Below, piece after piece: positions 1 to 6,242 of a stretch of 8,316 nucleotides of DNA (within the stretch, counting starts at the first letter, position 1; each line of letters begins with the position of its first letter). The DNA is from an uncultured Planctomycetaceae bacterium (lineage in GTDB: Bacteria > Planctomycetota > Planctomycetia > Pirellulales > Pirellulaceae). The stretch spans positions 1 to 8,316 of the forward strand of contig CAIYOB010000825.1 in the NCBI GenBank assembly GCA_903927685.1, given 5' to 3'. A program made the position numbers and the translations under genes. The notes under the pieces were generated by a model. That model saw nothing but the letters and a program-made list of their open reading frames with translations, made no database searches and was not told the DNA's origin.

Positions 1-28
1 CGCGCATGTCTCCTGGAAAGCTCGAAAC

Positions 29-48
29 CGGCGGGCTGACGCCCGCCG
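29..48 (-). terminator. GC-rich hairpin downstream of the three-gene operon
   Basis: A perfect 8-bp stem (CGGCGGGC and GCCCGCCG) closes a 4-nt TGAC loop, 47 nt past the stop of the discoidin/HzsA-like gene. On the minus strand only a broken T-rich stretch (GGTTTCGAGCTTT) follows, so it is not a textbook intrinsic terminator. It may end transcription, stabilise the transcript 3' end, or simply be a dispersed intergenic palindrome. Confidence 0.45.
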
Positions 49-64
49 TTCGCCTTCCCGAACA

Positions 65-99
65 CCACTGACCACTGACCACTGGCCACTGACCACTAT
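65..99. repeat. CCACTGA heptamer tandem array (5 units)
   Basis: Five consecutive 7-bp units lie at 65-71, 72-78, 79-85, 86-92 and 93-99. Units 1, 2 and 4 are exactly CCACTGA, unit 3 is CCACTGG, and unit 5 decays to CCACTAT. The last unit contains the stop codon (CTA, positions 96-98) of the discoidin/HzsA-like gene. Short intergenic heptamer arrays like this are copy-number variable in several bacterial groups; no function is known here. Confidence 0.85.
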
Positions 100-3000
100 T
101 CCAGCGTTGGCCACGCGACCTCGCCGCGCAACTGGGCTTGGCCAGGCTCCCGCTCGTAGACGCCGTAGAACATCGACGCGCAGTCGAGCCACAGGGTCAG
201 CCGGTGCATATCTTCGGCGGACAGCTTGACGTCGTAATGCCCCTTCTGCAACAGCTGGTACAGCTTCGAGGCTCGGGCTCCAAACTGGCCTGGCGTAGTG
301 CGGTAGGCGTCGCCGTAGTCGTAGAAGCCGAATTGAGGGACAAGGTTGTTGTACGAGGCGAACCAGTTGCGGGCCAGCGGCTCGCGGGCCAGGTTGATCG
401 CCTTGTCGGGCGTCTTGGCGTGGCACTCGACGCAATTCCGATCGAGCACCGGCTGGACCAACCGCGGATAACTGAACGGATTCGAGCCGTCGACGTCCGG
501 CGTCAGTCGCGATGGCGGACGCTGCAGGGCCAACGGCGTCCGCTCCAGCGACTGGGCGACACGGTGTTTCGGCTCGTGACAGCCCGCACAGGTCAGCTGT
601 TCGCCTTGCCGCACGTGGGTCGCCGAACGCATCGACTGGACCGCCAGGCCTTCTTCATCCAACGCCTGGAAGAAGACCTCGCGGTTGGCCGGCGCGGCGA
701 AATGGGCGCTGCCGTCCGCTTCGACGGGCACGGTTCCCAGCACCCAGCGGCAAGGCACGACCGAGTCGCCCGCCGAGGCCACGCGCAGGGCGGTCTCGTG
801 CGGCGGCCCGCCGGACGGAACACTCATCGGCAACACTTGCAGCACGCGCAGGTGCGTGATCCGAGTGTCCGCCGGCCACGGCTTGAGGCTGTCGTAGACG
901 TTCAGCACGGCCACCGTGCCTTCCGGCGGCGGAGCGGCCGCCGGGCCCACCGGCCGCGTCGCCGGATCGGTGTCCGGACCGCGTACCGCCAGCTCCGGAG
1001 CCGCCACCGGCATCGGCCGTGGACGCAGGGGGATCGGACTGAGGCAGGCAATCTCCGGGTCGCGGTACAGCAGTTCCTTGTTCCCAAACACATCGACCAG
1101 GTAGATGCCGTAGTCGCCGCCCTGGTATCCGCCGCCTTGCATCCCGACCCCCGGCTGCATCCGCGCGTCGTACACGCACAGGAAGTAGTTCTCGCTCAGC
1201 GGCCACGGCGTCCCGTAGCTCTGCCCGCCGCCTTGACTCTCCGGAAAACCGACTTCGGGCGTGACGCGCCGCAACGGTCCCATGCCGTCGTCGTCCCGCA
1301 ACGACGGGTCGATCAGGATCAGCGACCCGTACGCCTGACCGTGATGCGGCGCCGCGACGCCCACCAGCTGGTTGGAATCCGGAATCGCCCGGCAGTCCAG
1401 TTCCATGTCGGGGCGAGTCTGCCGGGGAGCGTAGTTGCCGTGCACGGGCCGCGGATCGCGTCCGTCTAGCGTCGTCAGCCAGGGCATGTGGGCCGTGCAA
1501 CCATGCCGGTCCACGTAATCCCAACGTGTCCACAGGATCAGCCCTTCGTTGGTGACGCTGGGCTGCCATTCGTTCGTCTCGTGAAAACTCAAGCAGCGGA
1601 CGTCGGCGCCGTCGGCGGCCATGTCGTACAGCGTGTAGGTGGGGCAGACGCGGCCGCAGCGCAGGTATCCGCCGCGCCGCTCGCTGATGAAGGCGATCCG
1701 CCCGTTCGGCAGCCAGCAGGGATCGAAATCGTTCCAGGTGCCGTCGGTCAGCTGCTGCAGTTCCGTTCCGTCGACGTTCACGCGGAAGACGTGAAAGCAG
1801 CGGCCTTCGTGCCAGTGGCCCTGCGCGGCGTCGGTATGGTGCCGATGCAACGGATCGCCGCGATTCTCGACGTAGGCAAACAGGATCGACCGGCCGTCGT
1901 ACGACAGGTCCGGGGACAGGAACGTCCCGCCGCCCGTGTCCTGGCCCTGGCGGTTGCCGCCGCCGTCAAACGACTGGGTGGGCTGCACGTCGCTGGGGCC
2001 GCCCGACAGCTTTTCGCCGGCCAACCGCCCGTTGGCGACGATCGCGTCGGCCAGCACGTCGCGGACTTGCGGCTCAACTCCCCCGCGGCCGAACGGATTG
2101 CTCAGCACGTACAGTCCGCCGCCCGCCGCTGCCGCCATGCCGTAGTACTGGTCGCACATGTGGTTGTACAGCGATCGGCGGTGTTTGATAAACAGGAGTT
2201 CATCGAAATTCAACAACGGATTGGCCAGCGCGATTTCGCGTCGTACGCCGCAGGCCTTCTCGTACAACTGGTAGCGTGTGTCCGTCTGCTCGACGTCGAC
2301 GCCCGCGGCAGCCGTCTGCAATTCCTGCAGTCGCCGTTCCTGAGCAGTCAAATCCGGCGCCGCGGGCATGGCCTGGATGTCGGCCAGCAGCGCCGCGGTC
2401 CGCCGCAGGACGATGTCCAATGCGTCGCGGTCGGTCTCCAAGACGAGCGATTGCGACTGGCTCGCTTCGGCCGCGATGCGGGCAAAGTGGCCGCGGTTTC
2501 GCAGGTCGTATTCCAACAGCGCGTGCTGGATCTCCAGTTCCGACATCGGCGTGCCGTCTTCGCGGACCAGCGTGAACATGCCGGACGCTTTGGCGCGGAA
2601 CGTGACGCCGTCGACCAACAGCCGCAGTTCGGCGATCGACGTCCACGGCTGGCCGCCCGTTTCGTCCGCCGCCCGCAACTGAAAGTAGCGGCCTTTGACT
2701 GGCGCCGAAAACGTGATCACGTTCTCTGCCGCGAGTTCGCTGAATTGACCGGAGGCCACGGGCTGGCCCGGGGCCTTGCGGTTGTCGCTGACAAAGCACT
2801 CGTACCGCCCGATCGTCCCGTTGCCGCCGCCGGGACGGGGCAGGTAGGCGAAGCCGGCCAACTCGTACGCCGCTCCCAGATCGATCGTGATCTGGTGCGG
2901 ATGCCGCGTCTGGCGGAACGAAAAGTCTGTGTGCCACATGCTGTTGGGATCGCCATCCAAGGCGCGAAACCCCTCGTAGCCCGGATGCTCGCTGTCCACG

Positions 3001-3104
3001 CGGACATCGACCATCACAGTCTTGGTCTCGGCCAGGGCGGCGGCGCACAGCAGCCAGCAGCAAGTCATCAACCCAACTCCTGCAATTCGTGACGCACCAG
3101 TCAT
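96..3104 (-). CDS. Exported discoidin / HzsA-like dihaem c-type cytochrome (1002 aa)
   Basis: This is probably a periplasmic or surface redox protein; its substrate is unknown. Residues 1-25 form a signal peptide (hydrophobic stretch ending AALA, then ET). Residues about 35-165 look like an F5/8 type C (discoidin) fold, usually a carbohydrate-binding module. After a charged helical linker (about 170-300), residues about 390-700 carry beta-propeller-like repeats (LSPDLSYDGRSILF, ISERRGGYLRCGRVCP) resembling the middle domain of hydrazine synthase alpha. Two haem c motifs follow: C839-AG-C842-H843 and C891-VE-C894-H895. Anammox HzsA is about 800 aa; the extra length here is the N-terminal discoidin region. 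The ATG start is supported by AGGAG six bases upstream (3111-3115) and by the signal peptide. It is the last gene of a three-gene operon, 9 nt after the aldo/keto reductase. No HzsB or HzsC partner is visible, so hydrazine synthesis is not implied. Domain assignment is by recognition, not by a search. Confidence 0.88.
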   Translation of the reverse strand: MTGASRIAGVGLMTCCWLLCAAALAETKTVMVDVRVDSEHPGYEGFRALDGDPNSMWHTDFSFRQTRHPHQITIDLGAAYELAGFAYLPRPGGGNGTIGRYECFVSDNRKAPGQPVASGQFSELAAENVITFSAPVKGRYFQLRAADETGGQPWTSIAELRLLVDGVTFRAKASGMFTLVREDGTPMSELEIQHALLEYDLRNRGHFARIAAEASQSQSLVLETDRDALDIVLRRTAALLADIQAMPAAPDLTAQERRLQELQTAAAGVDVEQTDTRYQLYEKACGVRREIALANPLLNFDELLFIKHRRSLYNHMCDQYYGMAAAAGGGLYVLSNPFGRGGVEPQVRDVLADAIVANGRLAGEKLSGGPSDVQPTQSFDGGGNRQGQDTGGGTFLSPDLSYDGRSILFAYVENRGDPLHRHHTDAAQGHWHEGRCFHVFRVNVDGTELQQLTDGTWNDFDPCWLPNGRIAFISERRGGYLRCGRVCPTYTLYDMAADGADVRCLSFHETNEWQPSVTNEGLILWTRWDYVDRHGCTAHMPWLTTLDGRDPRPVHGNYAPRQTRPDMELDCRAIPDSNQLVGVAAPHHGQAYGSLILIDPSLRDDDGMGPLRRVTPEVGFPESQGGGQSYGTPWPLSENYFLCVYDARMQPGVGMQGGGYQGGDYGIYLVDVFGNKELLYRDPEIACLSPIPLRPRPMPVAAPELAVRGPDTDPATRPVGPAAAPPPEGTVAVLNVYDSLKPWPADTRITHLRVLQVLPMSVPSGGPPHETALRVASAGDSVVPCRWVLGTVPVEADGSAHFAAPANREVFFQALDEEGLAVQSMRSATHVRQGEQLTCAGCHEPKHRVAQSLERTPLALQRPPSRLTPDVDGSNPFSYPRLVQPVLDRNCVECHAKTPDKAINLAREPLARNWFASYNNLVPQFGFYDYGDAYRTTPGQFGARASKLYQLLQKGHYDVKLSAEDMHRLTLWLDCASMFYGVYEREPGQAQLRGEVAWPTLE

Positions 3105-3110
3105 GTGGCT

Positions 3111-3115
3111 CTCCT
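3111..3115 (-). promoter_or_regulatory. Shine-Dalgarno AGGAG of the discoidin/HzsA-like gene
   Basis: On the minus strand TAGGAG stands 6 nt before the ATG at 3104. Its TAG is the stop codon of the aldo/keto reductase (3116-3114), so termination and re-initiation sites overlap. This decides the start and suggests translational coupling. Confidence 0.8.
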
Positions 3116-4247
3116 ATCCGGTGAATTGTTCAGTGACGCGTTCCAGCAACTCGGCTACGGCCAGATGCTGCGGGCAGCGATCTTCGCAGGTCCCGCAATG
3201 CTCACAGGCGGCGGCCCGTGCCGACTCAGGCAGGCTCAGGTACAGGTTTCGGCACAGCAGGCGGCTGCTGCCCTCGAACACCGCGGCCTGGTTGTACAGC
3301 TCAAAGTTCAACGGAATGTTGACGCCATGCGGGCACGGCAGGCAGTAGCCGCACTTGGTGCACGCGATCGGCGCCAGCCGCTGGTATTCCTCGCGGACAC
3401 GACCCAGCAACTCCCGTTCCGCAGCGGTCAGCGTGCCGACGCCGGCCCGTTCGGCAATCGCTACGTTCTGGCGGACCTGGTCCAGCGTGTTCATGCCGCT
3501 CAAGGCCAGCGAAACCTCGGGCTGGTTCCAGACCCAGCGGAGTGCCAAGTCGACGGGGTTGGCCTGCGGCCCGGCGGCGTCCCAGAGGCGGCGCACCGCC
3601 GGCGGCGGGTTGGCCAGCGTCCCGCCGAACAGCGGTTCCATGACGATCACCCCCAGGCCCTTGCCGGCCGCGTACTGCAGCCCCCGGGTGCCGGCCTGGA
3701 CGTCCTCGTTCACAAAGTTGTACTGGATCTGGCAGAACGACCAGTCGTAGTCGTCGACGATCTCGACCAGCGCCTCGTAGCTGTCGTGGAACGAGAACCC
3801 AAGATGCCGGATGCGGCCCGCCGCCCGCTGGCGTTCGGCCCAATCCAACACGCCCAGTTCGCGCATCGCGGGCCAGGATTTTTTCTGCAGGCAGTGCAGC
3901 AAATAGAAATCGATGTGATCGGTTTGCAGGCGGGCCAATTGCTCGTCGAAGAATCGATCGCAGTCCGCTTGTTGCTGGACGCTCCAGATCGGCAGCTTGG
4001 TGGCCAGGTGGACCCGGTCGCGATACCCGTCGGCCAGCGCCCGGCCGACGACGCTCTCGCCGCACCCGCCGTGGTAGACATAGGCCGTGTCGACGTAATT
4101 CACGCCCTGGTCGATGGCCCAACGGATCATCTCGACGGCGGCGGCTTCGTCGACATCCGTGTCCTTGCCCCGGTGCGGCAAACGCATCGCGCCGAAGCCC
4201 AGCACCGAGACGCGAGCCTGAGTCTTTCCTAACGTACGGTATTGCAT
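3114..4247 (-). CDS. Aldo/keto reductase with C-terminal 2x[4Fe-4S] ferredoxin module (377 aa)
   Basis: A cytoplasmic oxidoreductase of the aldo/keto reductase superfamily, with a TIM-barrel catalytic part (about 1-280) and a ferredoxin-like tail. The N-terminus MQYRTLGKTQARVSVLGFG is typical of the family. The catalytic tetrad is visible as D53, Y58, K84 and H118 (VDTAYVY, ATKLP, FYLLHC). The tail has two cysteine clusters, C296/C299/C302/C305-P and C348/C351/C354/C358-P, each fitting a [4Fe-4S] centre. I chose the ATG at 4247 because the family begins there; the reading frame extends 14 codons further, into the preceding gene. GGAG at 4261-4264 sits directly after the upstream TGA, 13 nt from the start, which is rather long. 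It is the middle gene of the operon, and its stop TAG overlaps the Shine-Dalgarno of the next gene. The physiological substrate cannot be read from the sequence. The fused Fe-S module suggests electron exchange with ferredoxin or a flavoprotein in addition to NAD(P)H (inference). Confidence 0.93.
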   Translation of the reverse strand: MQYRTLGKTQARVSVLGFGAMRLPHRGKDTDVDEAAAVEMIRWAIDQGVNYVDTAYVYHGGCGESVVGRALADGYRDRVHLATKLPIWSVQQQADCDRFFDEQLARLQTDHIDFYLLHCLQKKSWPAMRELGVLDWAERQRAAGRIRHLGFSFHDSYEALVEIVDDYDWSFCQIQYNFVNEDVQAGTRGLQYAAGKGLGVIVMEPLFGGTLANPPPAVRRLWDAAGPQANPVDLALRWVWNQPEVSLALSGMNTLDQVRQNVAIAERAGVGTLTAAERELLGRVREEYQRLAPIACTKCGYCLPCPHGVNIPLNFELYNQAAVFEGSSRLLCRNLYLSLPESARAAACEHCGTCEDRCPQHLAVAELLERVTEQFTG

Positions 4248-4260
4248 CGGCGTATCGTAT

Positions 4261-4264
4261 CTCC
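4261..4264 (-). promoter_or_regulatory. Shine-Dalgarno GGAG of the aldo/keto reductase
   Basis: On the minus strand TGAGGAGAT joins the stop codon of the MetH-activation-like gene (TGA) directly to GGAG. The spacing to the ATG at 4247 is 13 nt, longer than usual. Coupled translation is likely. Confidence 0.55.
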
Positions 4265-4948
4265 TCACTCGTGCTGAATCGACGCCCACAGCGCTTCGTC
4301 GAACGCGGCGGCCCGGTTGGGGCAGACAGCTCGCTGGCAGACTTGGCAGCTGCGGAAATCCAGTTCCGTGGCAAAGCGGATTCCGGAGATCGTCTTGTTG
4401 GGAACCATCAGGCAGCTCTCCGTCAACTCGACGCCGAGCTCGCCGCGGACGTCGCCCAGCAGAGCGAACAACGGCCGCTGCTGTTCGATCGGCCAGACAT
4501 CGGCGTCACCGGACCCGGGGTGCATGGTGGCCGTCTTGGGCAGCCGGTAGCGGTGATTGAGATGTTCCAGTAGAAACTGAATTCCGGCCGTCAGGACCTC
4601 GGCCTTGATCAGGTCCCACCAGAACTCCTCCAGAAACTCGCCGGCGGGCGGCGCGTGTCCATCCAATTCGCGTCCGCACGTCACGATATAGGCGAACACC
4701 CGTTCCGCCTGGTCCAAGTTCTGCCGCAGCATGCGGCTGGTGAACGTAATCCCGGCGATCGTCACCGTGTCCTCGCCCTTGCCGTCGATGAACGCCTCCC
4801 GGTATCCGGCCTTGGGCCGAGCGACCGCGCGCGCCGTATCCACCATCCGGGCAAACTCGGCCGCATCGGCGGACCCCGCTGCGAGATGGGCTCGCCTGAG
4901 CAGTTGGGGCGTGTCGAGTTCAAACGGTATGGTGGTGAGCACGTCCAT
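4265..4948 (-). CDS. Standalone MetH activation-domain-like protein (227 aa)
   Basis: It resembles the S-adenosylmethionine-binding reactivation domain of B12-dependent methionine synthase, found as a separate protein in some bacteria. Visible marks are the HPGSGDADVWPIEQQ segment, which matches the family's RxxPGYGDxPLxxQ region, then LGVELTESCLMVPNKTISGI, and a C-terminal cysteine cluster C201/C204/C209-P (CQVCQRAVCPNR). In MetH this domain supplies the methyl group for reductive reactivation of oxidised cob(II)alamin; here the partner corrinoid protein is unknown. There is no signal peptide, so it is cytoplasmic. The start is uncertain. I prefer the ATG at 4948 (MDVLTTIPFEL); an in-frame TTG at 4993 would add 15 residues, and neither has a good Shine-Dalgarno. 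It is the first gene of the minus-strand operon, 17 nt before the aldo/keto reductase, and is divergent from the URO-D-like gene. A general corrinoid reactivation role is inference. Confidence 0.82.
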   Translation of the reverse strand: MDVLTTIPFELDTPQLLRRAHLAAGSADAAEFARMVDTARAVARPKAGYREAFIDGKGEDTVTIAGITFTSRMLRQNLDQAERVFAYIVTCGRELDGHAPPAGEFLEEFWWDLIKAEVLTAGIQFLLEHLNHRYRLPKTATMHPGSGDADVWPIEQQRPLFALLGDVRGELGVELTESCLMVPNKTISGIRFATELDFRSCQVCQRAVCPNRAAAFDEALWASIQHE

Positions 4949-5044
4949 GGCGGGTACTTGGTTGGTCTGTTCGGTAGGCCCGTCGGGAGACAACTCGACG
5001 CCGACGTAACTCTAGGATAGCATGGCCAGTTCCGACGAGAAATG

Positions 5045-5081
5045 CGAGACTGGAAAACGAGACTGGAAAACGAGATTGAAA
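5045..5081. repeat. 13-bp tandem direct repeat upstream of the URO-D-like gene
   Basis: CGAGACTGGAAAA occurs twice, back to back (5045-5057 and 5058-5070), followed by a partial third copy CGAGATTGAAA (5071-5081). It ends 3 nt before the GGAG ribosome site. It could be a regulator binding array in the 5' leader or a small slippage expansion. The ATG at 5042 just before it would encode a repetitive, atypical N-terminus. Confidence 0.75.
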
Positions 5082-5083
5082 GT

Positions 5084-5087
5084 GGAG
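5084..5087 (+). promoter_or_regulatory. Shine-Dalgarno GGAG of the URO-D-like gene
   Basis: GTGGAG is followed by a 5-nt spacer and the ATG at 5093. It favours this start over the ATG codons at 5042 and 5108, neither of which has such a site. Confidence 0.65.
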
Positions 5088-5092
5088 TCAAC

Positions 5093-6139
5093 ATGCCCTT
5101 GCCCACCATGACACCTCGTGAACGCGTCCTGGCCGCGGCGGCGTTGGCACAGCCCGACCGGACGCCATGCGATTTCTGGGCCGAGGAATGTACCTGGAAC
5201 CGATTGTTGGCCCATGTCGGACATGGCGACCGCGAGCGGGTGTTGCAGGACTTGGCCGTGGACGTACGGCATCTGGATGTCGCCGCACCGGCGGAACGCG
5301 AAATCGGCGACGGGGTATACCAGAATTTCTGGGGCGAGCGTTATGTCTACCGTGAGACGCCGTGGGGCCGAATGCGCGAGGACGTGCAAGGCGCATTGGC
5401 GGGGGCGTCGAGTCTGGACGACTTGGAACGGTTTGACTGGCCGTCGCCGGACGCCTTCGATTACTCGTCGCTGGCCGAGCAGTGCCGCCGCTGGGAGCCG
5501 TATGCCTTGCTGTACGGATTCGCCGACGTGTGGCAGCGGCCGGGCCTGGTCCGCGGCTGGGAAGGCATGTTCCTGGACATGGCCGAGCGGCCGGCGTGGG
5601 TGCACTTCCTCTGCCGGCGGTTTACCGACTTCTATTTGGAGGATTATGCGCGAGCCGCCGAGGCGACCGGGGGGCGGATCGACCTGTACCTGCTGATCAG
5701 CGACTTGGGCAGTCAAGCGGGCCCGCTGATCTCGCTGCCGATGTTCCGCGAGTTTGTGGCGCCGTACCTCAAGGAGATGATCGACCGGATTCACAGCTTG
5801 GGCGGGCGCGTGTTGTACCACAGCTGCGGCTGCATCTGGCGGTTCATCCCGGAGTTGATCGCGTTGGGTGTCGACATTTTGGACCCGATCCAGCCCGTCG
5901 CGGCGGAAATGGCCCCCGAGCGGCTGAAGGCCGACTTCGGGGACCGGCTATGCTTTCACGGCGGCATGGACATGCAGCGGCTGCTGCCCGGCGGCACGCC
6001 CGCACAGGTCCGCGCCGAGGCGCAACGATACTGCCAGACGCTCGGGTCCGGCGGCGGCTATATCCTCGCGCCGGCGCACCTGTTCCAGCCCGACGTGCCG
6101 CCGGAAAACATCCTGGCCGTGTACGCGGCGCCGCGGTAG
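5093..6139 (+). CDS. URO-D superfamily protein, probable corrinoid methyltransferase-like (348 aa)
   Basis: A member of the uroporphyrinogen decarboxylase / MtaA-MtbA superfamily. The N-terminus MTPRERVLAA...PDRTPCDFW is typical of the non-haem-biosynthetic branch; the arginine-rich N-terminal substrate motif of HemE is absent. H243-S-C245-G-C247 matches the HxCG zinc-site motif of methylcobamide:CoM methyltransferases. It is followed by GVDILDPIQPVAAEM, FHGGMDMQRLLPGGTP and ILAPAHLFQPDVPPENI. In MtaA-type enzymes a late cysteine completes the zinc site; the corresponding stretch here has H329 and no cysteine. The likely role is methyl transfer between a corrinoid protein and a thiol or other acceptor in the cytoplasm (inference); the true substrate is unknown. 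The ATG at 5093 is preferred because GGAG lies 5 nt upstream (5084-5087). An earlier ATG at 5042 would translate the tandem repeat, and a later one at 5108 lacks a ribosome site. It is transcribed divergently from the MetH-activation-like operon. Confidence 0.9.
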   Translation: MPLPTMTPRERVLAAAALAQPDRTPCDFWAEECTWNRLLAHVGHGDRERVLQDLAVDVRHLDVAAPAEREIGDGVYQNFWGERYVYRETPWGRMREDVQGALAGASSLDDLERFDWPSPDAFDYSSLAEQCRRWEPYALLYGFADVWQRPGLVRGWEGMFLDMAERPAWVHFLCRRFTDFYLEDYARAAEATGGRIDLYLLISDLGSQAGPLISLPMFREFVAPYLKEMIDRIHSLGGRVLYHSCGCIWRFIPELIALGVDILDPIQPVAAEMAPERLKADFGDRLCFHGGMDMQRLLPGGTPAQVRAEAQRYCQTLGSGGGYILAPAHLFQPDVPPENILAVYAAPR

Positions 6140-6160
6140 CCTGAATGCTCCGCGCCCCAC

Positions 6161-6225
6161 TCGTAACCCGACGCGTCAGCGAGGACGGACCAGGGGGCGA
6201 TCCTCGCTCACGCTTCGGGTTACGA
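6161..6225. repeat. REP-like inverted repeat between convergent genes
   Basis: Two 25-bp arms (6161-6185 and 6201-6225) flank a 15-nt loop. The arms pair at 23 of 25 positions; the mismatches fall at 6172 and 6177. The outer part is TCGTAACCCGA and the inner part AGCGAGGA. It lies 21 nt after the URO-D-like stop and 17 nt before the kinase stop, filling most of the 103-nt spacer. From memory, this motif resembles a palindrome scattered in many copies through planctomycete genomes. Between converging genes it could also act as a two-way transcription stop, though no T-tract follows either arm. Confidence 0.8.
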
Positions 6226-6242
6226 TGCCAGGCACTGGCCGG

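Larger units (their letters stand above)
4949..5092. promoter_or_regulatory. Divergent intergenic region between the operon and the URO-D-like gene
   Basis: These 144 nt separate the two preferred divergent starts and must carry the promoters for both sides if the operon begins here. The only -10-like element is TAGGAT (5013-5018), which reads TATCCT on the other strand. Neither orientation has a convincing -35 box. The side next to the URO-D-like gene is unusually A-rich and holds the 13-bp tandem repeat. If the TTG at 4993 is used instead, the region shrinks to 99 nt. Confidence 0.4.

Noticed and set aside
1..17. Possible start of a further minus-strand gene: AGGAG at 10-14 and ATG at 7-5
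   Set aside because: Only two codons lie inside the window, and the 2-nt spacing between AGGAG and ATG is too short to be convincing. The sequence to the left is needed to decide.
65..99. CRISPR-like array
   Set aside because: The units are 7 bp with no spacers between them, so this is a simple tandem repeat.
138..3092. Long plus-strand open frames of 443 and 534 codons opposite the discoidin/HzsA-like gene
   Set aside because: Their translations are low-complexity, rich in Arg, Val, Ala and Gln, and match no family. They arise from GC-rich codon use on the complementary strand of a gene with clear domains and a ribosome site.
96..3104. Authentic hydrazine synthase alpha subunit of an anammox bacterium
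   Set aside because: There are no HzsB or HzsC genes next to it, there is an added discoidin domain, and the expected Tyr after the first haem motif is His.
3105..4232. A 375-codon plus-strand open frame opposite the aldo/keto reductase
   Set aside because: It mirrors a gene with an intact catalytic tetrad and two Fe-S clusters; the antisense product has no recognisable motif and no ribosome site.
5012..5821. A 269-codon minus-strand open frame opposite the URO-D-like gene
   Set aside because: It overlaps a well-supported URO-D family gene in antisense and shows no family motifs.
5093..6139. HemE, uroporphyrinogen decarboxylase of haem biosynthesis
   Set aside because: The HemE N-terminal arginine-containing substrate motif is missing, and an HxCG zinc motif is present, which points to the methyltransferase-like branch.
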